NCBI GenBank assembly: GCA_038257155.1
Contig: JBBSJP010000060.1
Location: 1 to 25,338, forward strand
From: JANJTY01 sp038257155
Lineage (GTDB): Bacteria; Pseudomonadota; Gammaproteobacteria; Xanthomonadales; Xanthomonadaceae
Reading direction: 5' to 3'
Length of the DNA stretch: 25,338 bases
Part shown: in pieces, positions 1-7,872 of the stretch
How the letters are laid out: every line of letters begins with the position of its first letter
Numbering within the stretch: the stretch's first letter is position 1
The notes under the pieces: generated by a model
Databases searched by the model: none
What the model saw: only the letters and a program-made list of their open reading frames with translations
What the model was told of the DNA's origin: nothing
Translations under genes and position numbers: made by a program

Positions 1-5
1 AACGC

Positions 6-96
6 AGGGCACCCCGCGCGCTCTTTGCGCGGGGCGGGAAATCCGGGGTGCCCTTCTCTTTGGTTACTTTCTCTTGGGCAAGCAAGAGAAAGTGAC
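6..96. repeat. Two strong hairpins, repeat-like intergenic element
   Basis: The first hairpin pairs 6-15 (AGGGCACCCC) with 45-54 perfectly. A competing stem pairs 12-19 (CCCCGCGC) with 27-34; the two share bases 12-15 so only one can form at full length. The second hairpin pairs 67-76 (CTTTCTCTTG) with 83-92, loop GGCAAG, and extends to 63-96 with one G-U pair. No reading frame fits. From memory, similar hairpin blocks are common between genes in Lysobacterales and pseudomonads, but I cannot check that here. The element is cut by the window start. Confidence 0.6.
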
Positions 97-124
97 TCGT
101 GGCCCCGTAGGGGCGCGAAAGCGT

Positions 125-142
125 TTGATCTTGATCTTGATG
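125..142. repeat. Short hexamer repeat (TTGATC)
   Basis: Two exact copies and one variant of TTGATC (TTGATC, TTGATC, TTGATG) lie head to tail in the intergenic block before the M20 gene end. It is a small simple-sequence repeat with no visible function. Confidence 0.5.
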
Positions 143-176
143 TTGCCGTTTGACAGCAAACGAAGCACCCCACAAT

Positions 177-194
177 GGCGGATCTCGATCCGCC
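177..194. repeat. Palindromic GGCGGATC element
   Basis: GGCGGATC and GATCCGCC flank a 2-base centre, TC. The same palindrome with centre TT or TG occurs at 24471, 24611 and 24752 at the other end of the window, so it is a dispersed repeat family. It lies just past the stop codon of the M20 peptidase gene (on the minus strand), but has no T-run and is not a convincing terminator. Confidence 0.55.
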
Positions 195-237
195 CTCCAC
201 AAAGACCGAGCTCATTCGCGCCCGACGCGCCAAGTCG

Positions 238-1743
238 TCAACAGCACCCGTGATCACCAAACTCCGAATGCCCAGCCTGCGCCGCCACGCCCTGCGTCAG
301 TCCCTTTCGACTGGCCTGATAGTGATCGGCCAGCACCCTGGCCACGCACGAGGTGACACGCTTGCCCGTGGGGATATGCAGGAACTCGTTCGGGCCGTGG
401 GCGTTCGAGTGCGGCCCCAGCACGCCGGTGACCATGAATTGCGCGCCGGGGAATTTTTCGCCGAGCATGCCCATGAAGGGAATCGTTCCACCTTCGCCCA
501 TGAACACCGCTGGCTGACCGAAGAAGTCCTTGGAGGCCTGCGCGATCGCCGAGCCAAGCCAGGGAATCAGCGGCGGCGCATTCCAGCCGGTGGCGGCTTT
601 CTCCAGTTCGAAGCCGATCCGCGCGCCGTACGGGGGATTGTCCAGCAGCGTCCGCTTGAGCGTTTCACCCGCCTGGTTGCCGTCGGTAGTGGGAGGTAGA
701 CGCAGGGAAAGCTTGACTGCGGTATGCGGACGCAACACGTTGCCCGCACTGTCCAGCGATGGCATGCCGTCGACGCCGGTCACCGACAGCGCCGGTCGCC
801 AGGTCCGGTTCAGTACCAGTTCCGCGAGTTCCTCGTGCATCGGGTGCATGCCGTCGAGAAACGGGAACTTGTCCCACACCGCCGAGCCCAGTACGGCGGC
901 GGCCTGTTTGGCCTGCTCCAGACGTTCGCCGGGAATTTCGGCAAAAAGTGTTTCCAACCGGATGCGGCCAGTGGTTTCGTCTTCGATGCGCGACAGCAAC
1001 TGACGCAGTACGCGGAAGCTCGATGGCACCACGCCGGATGCGTCCCCGGAGTGCACGCCTTCTTCCAGGACCTGCACCGAGAGATTGCCGCCGGTAAGCC
1101 CGCGCAGCGATGTCGTACACCACAGCTGGTCGTAATTGCCGCAGCCCGAATCCAGGCAGACGACCAGGGACGGGCGGCCGATGCGCGCCGCCAGGTGATC
1201 GACGTAATGCGGCAGGTCGTAGCTGCCGGATTCCTCACAGGCCTCGATCAGGATGACGCACCGGCGATGCGGCAAGCCCTGCTCGCGCAGCGCCAAGATC
1301 GATGCCAGCGACCCGAAGATCGCGTAGCCGTCGTCAGCACCGCCGCGGCCATAGAGTTTGTCGCCCTTGATCACCGGCTTCCAGGGGCCGAGGTCGGTGG
1401 CCCAGCCGGTCATCTCGGGTTGCTTGTCGAGGTGGCCATAAAGCAGCACGCAGTCCTGCGGAGCTGGGTCGCCGTCGGATACGGTTCCGGTAGCCGGCAC
1501 GTCGAGGAAGATCAGCGGGGTGCGGCCAGGCAGCTGCACGACCTCAACCACCAGCCCTTCGATCGGCTGCGCCTGCGCCCAGGTCCGCATCAGGGAAACC
1601 GCATCGTCCATGTAGCCGTGTTCGGCCCAGGCCGTATCGAACATGGGTGACTTATTGGGGATGCGGATGTACTCGACCAGCTGCGGAACGATCTCGTCGT
1701 CCCATTTCTCGGCCACGAAGCGATCGACCTTCTGACTGTCCAT
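238..1743 (-). CDS. M20 family metallopeptidase (dipeptidase-like)
   Basis: This is a cytosolic zinc-dependent peptidase of the M20 (ArgE/DapE/ACY1/CPG2) family, 501 residues, full length for the dipeptidase-like branch. Visible metal-site motifs in order are YGHLDKQ (H104, D106), GRGGADDG (bridging D137), EACEESGS (catalytic E170, metal E171), CLDSG (D198) and a late GPHSNAHGPNE histidine motif. The region after about residue 215 holds the lid/dimerisation insert typical of the family. No signal peptide is seen. The start is the ATG at 1743, close to the divergent exported HHH gene. Known M20 members hydrolyse dipeptides or N-acyl amino acids; the substrate of this one cannot be read from sequence. 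Confidence 0.93.
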   Translation of the reverse strand: MDSQKVDRFVAEKWDDEIVPQLVEYIRIPNKSPMFDTAWAEHGYMDDAVSLMRTWAQAQPIEGLVVEVVQLPGRTPLIFLDVPATGTVSDGDPAPQDCVLLYGHLDKQPEMTGWATDLGPWKPVIKGDKLYGRGGADDGYAIFGSLASILALREQGLPHRRCVILIEACEESGSYDLPHYVDHLAARIGRPSLVVCLDSGCGNYDQLWCTTSLRGLTGGNLSVQVLEEGVHSGDASGVVPSSFRVLRQLLSRIEDETTGRIRLETLFAEIPGERLEQAKQAAAVLGSAVWDKFPFLDGMHPMHEELAELVLNRTWRPALSVTGVDGMPSLDSAGNVLRPHTAVKLSLRLPPTTDGNQAGETLKRTLLDNPPYGARIGFELEKAATGWNAPPLIPWLGSAIAQASKDFFGQPAVFMGEGGTIPFMGMLGEKFPGAQFMVTGVLGPHSNAHGPNEFLHIPTGKRVTSCVARVLADHYQASRKGLTQGVAAQAGHSEFGDHGCC

Positions 1744-1964
1744 GCGCGGTGCTGTCCTTGTGCGAAAGATCTGCAGTCTAACGCTGGCGGCTGGGAACTG
1801 CCCCGGTGGGTAAGAAATTTCCTACATCACGCAGCGGCCGAATCCTACCGAGCGGTGCGTGCTTCACCGATGGTCCGGGAATCGCCGGATCGGGAAACTG
1901 TCTCCACTGGCCCAGCACGGTGCAGGGCCAGCAACCACTACCAACCTATCTACGGAGATCCACC

Positions 1965-2261
1965 ATGAACAAGCTCGCCACCACCCTCAAGGCCCTCGCC
2001 CTGTCGCTGCTGCTGTCGGCCTCGGCATTCGCGTCCACCGGCCCGGTCGACATCAACAGCGCGTCCGCTTCGGAGCTGGCCGCTGCAATGAATGGCGTTG
2101 GCCTCGCCAAGGCCGAAGCCATCGTCGCCTACCGTGACCAGAACGGTCCCTTCAAGAGCGTCGAGCAACTGGCCGAAGTCAAGGGCATCGGTCTGAAGAC
2201 CGTCGAGAAGAACCGCGATCGCCTGCAGATCAGCAGCTCCAGCACCGCAAAGGGCAGCTGA
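1965..2261 (+). CDS. Exported ComEA-like helix-hairpin-helix protein
   Basis: A 98-residue protein with a Sec signal peptide (K3 positive end, leucine/alanine core, likely cleavage after AFA near residue 23) and one ComEA-type helix-hairpin-helix region. The motifs are VDINSAS, MNGVGLAKAEAIVAYR and VKGIGLKTVEK, the two G-hG hairpins of the fold. The family binds double-stranded DNA in the periplasm; in competent bacteria ComEA draws DNA across the outer membrane. Small stand-alone versions are common and may not all act in competence. The reading frame is open from 1806, but ATG 1965 is chosen because GGAG lies at 1954-1957 and the signal peptide begins there. It is transcribed alone and ends at the terminator at 2340-2385. 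Confidence 0.9.
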   Translation: MNKLATTLKALALSLLLSASAFASTGPVDINSASASELAAAMNGVGLAKAEAIVAYRDQNGPFKSVEQLAEVKGIGLKTVEKNRDRLQISSSSTAKGS

Positions 2262-2339
2262 TCCTGTGACTCGCGCGGCGATGGATGCGTCGCGCTGCCG
2301 GGCAGCTTGCCCGCTTGATCCGCAGGGATGCCCGTAAAG

Positions 2340-2385
2340 TCGCTCCGGTTGTCTGCTCCCCCCGGGCAGGCGCCGGAGCGATTTT
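2340..2385 (+). terminator. Rho-independent terminator after the HHH gene
   Basis: TCGCTCCGG (2340-2348) pairs perfectly with CCGGAGCGA (2373-2381), with a further small stem possible inside the loop. TTTT follows at 2382-2385. It lies between the convergent HHH and M48 genes. Confidence 0.75.
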
Positions 2386-2415
2386 CTGGTTCAAGCTTCC
2401 CACGCTACGCAGCCC

Positions 2416-4347
2416 TCAGCCTTCAAGCATTGGCGGCAGCGGCAGGTGCAGCAGTCCACAGACGGTGCGAAGCAGCTCGGCTTCGGCCACGCTGATGCGG
2501 CCATCGTGACCGCAGGCAGCAACCAGGCCTTCGATCAGCAATTCCTTGCCGGTCAGATCGAGCTGGTCGAGCAATGGCAAGGCCGCATCCAGAGCCGCGA
2601 CCCAGTCGCTTGGCGGCGCATAGCGCTCGACCTGTCCCTGCAGCACGCCGCGCATGCCGGCGGCGAAGGCGCGTTGGGCTGCATCCTCGTCGTCGTGGCC
2701 ATGCTGGGCGAGCACGGCGAACAGTCCGGAAATCTGCAGGCGCAGTTCATGCAGCTTGCGTCGTCCGGTGGCGCGATGGCGCGATGGGTCGAGCGCTTCT
2801 ATTACCAGTCGATTGAACATCCGGCCAAGGCAGTATTCGAACAGGCCAACTTCGCCGTCGGCATGAATCAGGGCCTCGACGCAGGCGACGACGCGCATCA
2901 GGTCCGGGCGCGGCCGTCGGCGCAGCGCGGGAAATGCAATCTGGGCCAAGGGCAGGCGCAGGGCAGGGTGCAGCCCGCTGCATGCGGCACTGAACCCTTC
3001 CGCGGCAACGGCCGTTTCATCGTCAAGCGCGTCACGGATCAGGATGGTCTGCCGCGATCGCACATCGCCGCGCATGTCCAGCAACAAGCCGAGCAGCACC
3101 GCCACCGCGCTGCCGGGCAGGCCAGCCGCACGCCGCAAGGGCTCGGGGATTGCATCGCCGATCGCTTCGGCGCGCAGGTAGTCACGCGCGTCGGGTTGCG
3201 CGACCTGCTTGGCCAGTGAACCTGCCGGTACGCTGAGTTGCGCAGCTGAGTCCGGCAGTGTGCCGCCTTGATTACCCGTCAGCCCCAAGGCACGGTCTTC
3301 CGCGAGCCCATTGGGTGCGGCCTTGCTCCACTGCTGCTTCAGCAGGGTGATCGATTCCGGTTTGAAGTGCTTGTCCAGCGCCTTGATGCGCTCCAGTAGC
3401 GGCGGATGGGTGGCAAACAGCGCGGAATAGCCGACGCCGTCGCCGAACAGCATATGGCTGACTTCTTCGGTCTCGGCGTTCTCCAGACGCGAACCCGCAG
3501 GAACGCCGGCAATCTTCTTCAGCGCGCCGGCCAGGCCATCGGTCTGGCGGGTGAACTGCACCGCCGACGCGTCGGCCAGGAACTCGCGCTGACGGCTGAC
3601 GCCTGCCTTGATGAGACGCCCGAAGAACACGCCGATGTAACCGACGATCATCACGCCAAGGGCGATCAGGAGGATCGCCCCGGCGCCCTTGGAGTCACGC
3701 CCGCCACGGGTGTGCATCAGGATGCGGCGCGCGCCGATGCCCAGCACCAGGATCCCGAACAGCAGACCCATCAGGCGGATGTTCAAGCGCATGTCGCCAT
3801 TCAGGATGTGGCTGAACTCATGCGCGATCACGCCCTGCAGTTCGTCACGGTTGAGTTGGTTGAGCGCACCACGTGTCACCGCGACCGCGGCGTCGGCTGG
3901 CGCGTAACCGGCGGCAAAGGCATTGATGCCGGCCTCCTGCTCCAGTACATAGATCTCCGGTACCGGCGAACCCGATGCGATGGCGATTTCCTCCACCACG
4001 TTGCGCAAGCGGCGCAGCGAGAAGTCGGTCGTGTCCTGCGCTACCGGGGTGCCCCCCATGAGCCGCGCCACCTCACCGCCACCCTGTCGCAGGGCAGCGG
4101 TCTTGATCAGGCTGCTGATACCAATCACGCCCAGGGTGACGAGCGTCGTCAGCGCCAGCAGCCCGAGGTTCTCGCGCGCCACTCCCCAGAAGTCGAGATG
4201 GGTGGCAGGCATGTCTGACTGCAGACCAATGGCGACCAGGGCGATGGCATTGATTGCCACGACGATAGCCAGCACGGCAAGGCCAAACAGCAGCACCAGT
4301 CGATTCGACTGGCGCCGCGCCAGGCGCTGCGATTCGAAGAAGTTCAC
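2416..4347 (-). CDS. Membrane M48 family metalloprotease with C-terminal helical (TerB-like) extension
   Basis: A 643-residue integral membrane zinc protease. Hydrophobic segments lie near residues 17-42, 60-82, 190-207 and 222-243. The zinc site is HEFSH at 176-180 with the third ligand E255 in REFLADASAVQF, as in HtpX. HtpX itself is about 290 residues; here roughly 340 extra residues follow. The extension ends in an acidic helical stretch (ACGHDGRISVAEAELLR) resembling the TerB helical bundle; that assignment is inference. The start is GTG at 4347, in frame with the amphipathic MNFFESQRLARRQSNR lead and preceded by GAGG. It lies 46 bp after lemA on the same strand, a pairing seen in many bacteria. 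A role in membrane protein quality control is likely, but the substrate is unknown. Confidence 0.88.
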   Translation of the reverse strand: MNFFESQRLARRQSNRLVLLFGLAVLAIVVAINAIALVAIGLQSDMPATHLDFWGVARENLGLLALTTLVTLGVIGISSLIKTAALRQGGGEVARLMGGTPVAQDTTDFSLRRLRNVVEEIAIASGSPVPEIYVLEQEAGINAFAAGYAPADAAVAVTRGALNQLNRDELQGVIAHEFSHILNGDMRLNIRLMGLLFGILVLGIGARRILMHTRGGRDSKGAGAILLIALGVMIVGYIGVFFGRLIKAGVSRQREFLADASAVQFTRQTDGLAGALKKIAGVPAGSRLENAETEEVSHMLFGDGVGYSALFATHPPLLERIKALDKHFKPESITLLKQQWSKAAPNGLAEDRALGLTGNQGGTLPDSAAQLSVPAGSLAKQVAQPDARDYLRAEAIGDAIPEPLRRAAGLPGSAVAVLLGLLLDMRGDVRSRQTILIRDALDDETAVAAEGFSAACSGLHPALRLPLAQIAFPALRRRPRPDLMRVVACVEALIHADGEVGLFEYCLGRMFNRLVIEALDPSRHRATGRRKLHELRLQISGLFAVLAQHGHDDEDAAQRAFAAGMRGVLQGQVERYAPPSDWVAALDAALPLLDQLDLTGKELLIEGLVAACGHDGRISVAEAELLRTVCGLLHLPLPPMLEG

Positions 4348-4393
4348 CCGGACCTCGGAAGCAACTCAGGCACGTTGCGGAGCCGATGGACGC

Positions 4394-4987
4394 TCAGAAT
4401 GAAACCTTGGGTGCCTCGCGCTTGTGTGCCTCGGCCTCGCCCAGTTCGAGCAATGCAGCGGCGACGAAATTGAACATGCCGGCAAGGATGTTGTTGGGAA
4501 ATACCTCGCGCCGGTTGTTGTAGTTCATGACGGCGTCATTGAAGGCCTGGCGCGCAAACGCGACCTTGTTCTCGGTCGTGCTGAGCTCTTCCGACAGTTG
4601 CATCATGTTCTGGTTCGCCTTCAGGTCCGGGTAGGCCTCGGACAGCGCGAACAACTTGCCCAAGGTCGAAGTCAGCATGTTCTCGGCGCCGGAAAGCTGC
4701 TGCATGACGCCTGGTTCGCCCGGGTTGGCGGCGGCCGCTTTCTGCGCGGTCACGGCCGAGTTGCGCGCAGTGATCACTGCTTCGAGCGTTTCGCGCTCGT
4801 GTTTCATGTAGCCCTTGGCGATCTCGACCAGGTTGGGAATGAGGTCGTGGCGACGGGTGAGTTGCACATCGATCTGGGCAAAGGCGTTCTTGTAGGCATT
4901 GCGTGCCATCACCAGGCCGTTGTAGATGCCGACGGCCCAGCCACCCGTGCCAAGGACCACCAAAAGCAGAACGATCAACGACGTCAT
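4394..4987 (-). CDS. lemA: LemA family protein
   Basis: A 197-residue LemA-family protein. There is one N-terminal membrane segment (about residues 3-22) and then a long helical domain. The family signature IYNGLVMARNAYKNAFAQID and the run RRHDLIPNLVEIAKGYMKHE are clear, as is the late FPNNILAGMFNF motif. The topology places the helical domain outside the inner membrane. The start is ATG 4987 with GGAGAG a few bases upstream, rather than the in-frame ATG at 5077, which would hide the membrane segment. It leads a two-gene unit with the M48 protease. The biochemical role of LemA is not established; the pairing suggests a protease partner. Confidence 0.93.
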   Translation of the reverse strand: MTSLIVLLLVVLGTGGWAVGIYNGLVMARNAYKNAFAQIDVQLTRRHDLIPNLVEIAKGYMKHERETLEAVITARNSAVTAQKAAAANPGEPGVMQQLSGAENMLTSTLGKLFALSEAYPDLKANQNMMQLSEELSTTENKVAFARQAFNDAVMNYNNRREVFPNNILAGMFNFVAAALLELGEAEAHKREAPKVSF

Positions 4988-5069
4988 GACGGTCTCTCCG
5001 TGTCTGGTGCCGGCAGATGCGGCTGATTTCAGCCGTGCCTGTTCGACGCCAATGTGTCTGGAAGCTAAA

Positions 5070-5086
5070 TGCCGCATTCCGCGGCA
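5070..5086. promoter_or_regulatory. Dyad between divergent lemA and hydrolase genes
   Basis: TGCCGC, five bases, then GCGGCA form a 17-bp perfect dyad in the 147-bp divergent gap. It lies 15 bases upstream of a TACAAT hexamer at 5102-5107 that could be the -10 of the hydrolase gene, although no good -35 is visible. It could be an operator or only a chance palindrome in GC-rich DNA. Confidence 0.25.
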
Positions 5087-5134
5087 GTGATGCCTGCTCG
5101 CTACAATGCAGGACCCACCAAGGATACGGCCGCT

Positions 5135-6364
5135 GTGTTGCGTGTGAAAGGGCTACTGTTGATCGCTTGTCTGTGTGTGCCTCTGCTGCCTGCTCCATTG
5201 CCGGCCGCAACGACGGAACCTGCGGCAAAGCCGGTTGTGGCCTTGGCGCCGGCACGCGACATGACGGCCATGACGCGCTACTACGAGCGTCTGGCAAAAC
5301 GCGTGGTCGACGAGGCCGGCGTGGTGGGGTTGGCGGTGGCGGTCGTGCATCGGGGTGAGATTCTGACCGAGTCGGGCTGGGGCCTTGCCGAGATCGGACG
5401 CCGGGAAAAGGTTGATGCCGACACCGTATTTCGCATCGCCTCCCTGTCGAAGGCATTTGCCAGCACGCTCACGGCTCAGCTGGTCGAGCGCGGAGCCATG
5501 AGCTTTGACACCCTGCTTGCCGAGCAGTTGCCCGCCTTCACCTTGCAGGATGCGCAGGTTGCCGAGAACCTCACGGTGCGGGATGTGCTCAGTCATCGCG
5601 TGGGTCTGCCGCGCAATTCATTCGACCCCTTGCTGGAGCAGGACGAGCCGTATCAGGTGCTTGCCGCGCGCCTGGGCGAACTGCCGTCGGTGTGCCGGGG
5701 CGACGCGTGCTACGGCTACCAGAACGTCGCATTCAGCCTGATCGGCGACATGGTGTTTGCCGCGACCGGCAACTTCTACACCCAGGAAGTCGAGAAGCGC
5801 ATTTTCCATCCGCTGGGCATGTTCAGCGCCACCTATGGACGCGATGCGCTGGAGGCAAGCAGCAGTTGGGCCCGGCCGCATGTGCGCTCGCGTGGAGGCT
5901 GGCTGTCAGTGCGGCCGAAGGAGACCTATTACCGGATTCCTCCCGCCGCTGGTGTGAATGCCTCGATGCGGGACATGGCGCAGTGGATGCTGGCGCAGCT
6001 CGGGCATCGGCCCGATGTCCTGTCGCCCGAGGTGCTGGCCAGCGTGCAGGCGCCCCTGGTTGAGACGCCGCAGGAAATGCGCAGTACCGAGTGGCGCCGC
6101 GAGCGCCTGAAGGCTGCGCACTACGGGCTTGGTTGGCGCGTGTTCGACTATCAGGGCCACACGATGGTCTTCCACGGCGGCGCGGTGCAGGGTTATCGCG
6201 GCCTGATCGCGCTCCTGCCCGATCACGACTTTGGCGTGGTCATCCTGTGGAACTGCGAAAGCCCGGCACCCGCCGGACTGCTGCCAACCTATCTGGATCG
6301 ATTCCTGGGCCTGCCCGAGAAAGACTGGCTGCAGCTGCATCGCTTTACCCGTCAGCGACGCTGA
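5135..6364 (+). CDS. Exported serine hydrolase, class C beta-lactamase fold
   Basis: A penicillin-binding-protein-like serine hydrolase (Pfam beta-lactamase family). From GTG 5135 it is 409 residues with a Sec signal peptide ending near LPAAT (residues 22-26). The three active-site boxes are present: S103-L-S-K106 (nucleophile and general base), Y195-Q-N197, and H347-G-G349 in place of KTG. The HGG variant is common in esterases and peptidases of this fold, so antibiotic hydrolysis should not be assumed. The frame is open from 5069, but AGGA at 5121-5124 supports GTG 5135; GTG 5144 is an alternative. It is likely periplasmic, and its real substrate is unknown. Confidence 0.88.
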   Translation: MLRVKGLLLIACLCVPLLPAPLPAATTEPAAKPVVALAPARDMTAMTRYYERLAKRVVDEAGVVGLAVAVVHRGEILTESGWGLAEIGRREKVDADTVFRIASLSKAFASTLTAQLVERGAMSFDTLLAEQLPAFTLQDAQVAENLTVRDVLSHRVGLPRNSFDPLLEQDEPYQVLAARLGELPSVCRGDACYGYQNVAFSLIGDMVFAATGNFYTQEVEKRIFHPLGMFSATYGRDALEASSSWARPHVRSRGGWLSVRPKETYYRIPPAAGVNASMRDMAQWMLAQLGHRPDVLSPEVLASVQAPLVETPQEMRSTEWRRERLKAAHYGLGWRVFDYQGHTMVFHGGAVQGYRGLIALLPDHDFGVVILWNCESPAPAGLLPTYLDRFLGLPEKDWLQLHRFTRQRR

Positions 6365-6523
6365 GGTTCTGCTGCGCCTTTGCACCCGATCTTGCAGGGC
6401 AAGGCAATTCAGCGCAGCGGCGCGGAAACGCGGAGAGGGAGGCAAGCACCGGGTGAGAGATGAACACATCTCAGCCGTGAAGGACTTGCTTCGGCCCGGA
6501 CGACGAGGAGCTCGTCGCCCTTG

Positions 6524-6560
6524 AAAAACCTCTCCCCCTGCTGGGCTGAGCAGGGAGAGA
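6524..6560 (-). terminator. Rho-independent terminator of the H1-like gene
   Basis: Read on the minus strand, CTCTCCCTGCT pairs with AGCAGGGGGAGAG (one bulged base) around the loop CAGCCC, and GTTTTT follows. The T-run corresponds to A6524-A6528 on the plus strand. It lies 25 bases past the stop codon of the H1-like gene. The rest of the 6365-6584 gap shows only a short GACGAG/CTCGTC dyad near 6510. Confidence 0.8.
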
Positions 6561-6584
6561 GTTGCAGGACAAAGCCTAGCTTAG

Positions 6585-7028
6585 TTACAGAGCCGGAACC
6601 GGTGCAGCCGGAGGTGCCGCCGGAGCGGCCTTCTTCGGAGCGGCCTTCCTGGCAGCCGGCTTCTTGGCAGCCTTTTTGGGAGCAGCCTTCTTGGCAGCCG
6701 GCTTCTTGGCAGCAGCCTTCTTGGGAGCGGCTTTCTTTGCAGCAGCCTTCTTCTTCGGAGCGGCCTTCTTGGCAGCCGGCTTCTTGGCAGCAGCCTTCTT
6801 CGGAGCAGCCTTCTTGGCAGCCGGCTTCTTGGCAGCAGCCTTCTTCTTCGGAGCCGCCTTCTTGGCAGCAGCCTTCTTAGGTGCAGCCTTCTTGGCGGCA
6901 GCCTTCTTCTTCGGCGCAGCCTTCTTGGCGGCCGGCTTCTTGGCGGCGGCCTTCTTGGCCGGTGCTTTCTTCACTGCCTTCTTGGCGGCGGCTTTTTTTG
7001 CAGCGGGTTTTGCTTTCTTGGTAGCCAT
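6585..7028 (-). CDS. Histone H1-like Lys/Ala/Pro-rich DNA-binding protein
   Basis: A 147-residue protein made almost wholly of lysine, alanine and proline in short imperfect repeats such as AAKKPAAKKAAPKK and KKAAAKKAAPKK, from residue 2 to about 133, followed by an uncharged Ala/Pro tail (PAAPPAAPVPAL). This matches eukaryotic H1 C-terminal-like bacterial proteins (AlgP/AlgR3 of Pseudomonas, Hc2-like proteins), which coat or condense DNA. There is no folded domain to assign. The DNA carries direct repeats based on CTTCTTGGCAGC (plus-strand sense), which can gain or lose units, so repeat number probably varies between strains. The start is ATG 7028 with GAGGAG upstream. A terminator follows at 6524-6560. 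Confidence 0.88.
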   Translation of the reverse strand: MATKKAKPAAKKAAAKKAVKKAPAKKAAAKKPAAKKAAPKKKAAAKKAAPKKAAAKKAAPKKKAAAKKPAAKKAAPKKAAAKKPAAKKAAPKKKAAAKKAAPKKAAAKKPAAKKAAPKKAAKKPAARKAAPKKAAPAAPPAAPVPAL

Positions 7029-7059
7029 AGCGCGTCTTGCTCCTCATTGGGATTGGGTA

Positions 7060-7362
7060 TTAGCCCGGTGTGATCGACGCAGTGCGCGTCGCATGCCTGA
7101 GCGGCGAAACGCCGACCAGGTTGGCCTTCGCCGCAGCGAAGGCCGGATGCCAGTCTGCGATACGCGAGATCGCTTCGTGGCAGTTGTGGCGTGCCGAACT
7201 GGCACGTCCACGGGGTCCGGATACGAAAACGCCCGCGTTGAAAACGACGCAGGCGTGCAACGAATCCAGCAGGTCGCCGAGGGTACGGAGAGAGAGAACC
7301 AGGCCGTCGCGGATGGAAGGCCGCGCTCGCGTTTTTGAATTGATGTTGAAGGTTCTCACCAT
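7060..7362 (-). CDS. Hypothetical small ORF upstream of the H1-like gene
   Basis: A 100-codon frame that I do not recognise, reading VRTFNINSKTRARPSIRDG at its start. Support: codon third positions are mostly G or C, as in the neighbouring genes; a candidate promoter lies 20-50 bases upstream (7390-7418); and its TAA is 31 bases before the H1-like start, so the two could be one transcript. Against: the ribosome site is weak (GCAGGG just before ATG 7362, with GTG 7359 also possible), and the C-terminal half lacks an obvious fold. It could also be an untranslated structured leader of the H1-like gene. Confidence 0.4.
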   Translation of the reverse strand: MVRTFNINSKTRARPSIRDGLVLSLRTLGDLLDSLHACVVFNAGVFVSGPRGRASSARHNCHEAISRIADWHPAFAAAKANLVGVSPLRHATRTASITPG

Positions 7363-7389
7363 GCCCTGCAGATCGACTCTGCTGGGCGA

Positions 7390-7418
7390 AAGCTAATCAC
7401 GCGTAATCGCACTGTCAA
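7390..7418 (-). promoter_or_regulatory. Candidate sigma70-type promoter for the small ORF and H1-like gene
   Basis: On the minus strand a consensus TTGACA (7413-7418) is followed after exactly 17 bases by TAGCTT (7390-7395). The -10 is weak (three of six matches). The predicted start of transcription, near 7383, is about 20 bases before ATG 7362. Confidence 0.45.
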
Positions 7419-7872
7419 CAAGTGTGAGCACGAAATTTTTTACGCGCCTGATCGCAAGCCAGCGCGAAGCGGCACGGATGAGGTCGGCTCGCCGCACTGC
7501 GTGCTTTGCATCTCGCGATGCAACGATCGGCTGCACTTGCATGCAAGCAAGCAACGGCGCGGGTTTGCGCGGTTCGATGCGTCGCTTTCATCGCTCGCAC
7601 TGCGCGCGAACTGCAGCGAACTGGTACGCGACTGACGCGCTGAAGTGCTCGCGCAAGAGCGTTGACGCACCTTCAATCGGCGAGGCTCCGAAACGCAAAT
7701 ACGTCGCGCCGCAACATGCGTAATGCGCGCGTTGCGCGAAAACTGCGCGCGGTTTTCGAGGGCATGACCGGCAAAAACCGGAATCCGGAAGCGTCCGTTC
7801 GCCACGCGCGGATGGCGTTGCGGATCGATTGGAGCGGCGACTGTCAGGCTCGCGCTTCGAGATCGAAAACAA
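7419..7872. other. Intergenic region without a convincing gene
   Basis: Short frames exist on both strands (for example 7424-7723 plus and 7440-7805 minus), but they are rich in Arg, Ser and Cys, have no motif, and overlap each other. The DNA is full of small words such as GCGAAC, GCGCG and CGCTCGC and has a few short inverted repeats. No tRNA-like fold was seen. It may hold distal control sites for the H1-like transcript. Confidence 0.5.

Noticed and set aside
724..1650. 308-codon plus-strand frame
   Set aside because: Antisense to the M20 peptidase, whose metal motifs are intact.
5135..6364. Antibiotic resistance beta-lactamase
   Set aside because: The fold and SxxK/YxN are present, but HGG replaces KTG and the branch includes many esterases and peptidases; resistance cannot be claimed.
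7424..7723. 99-codon plus-strand frame starting with a GTG
   Set aside because: Arg/Ser/Cys-rich, no ribosome site or motif, and it overlaps a similarly poor frame on the other strand.
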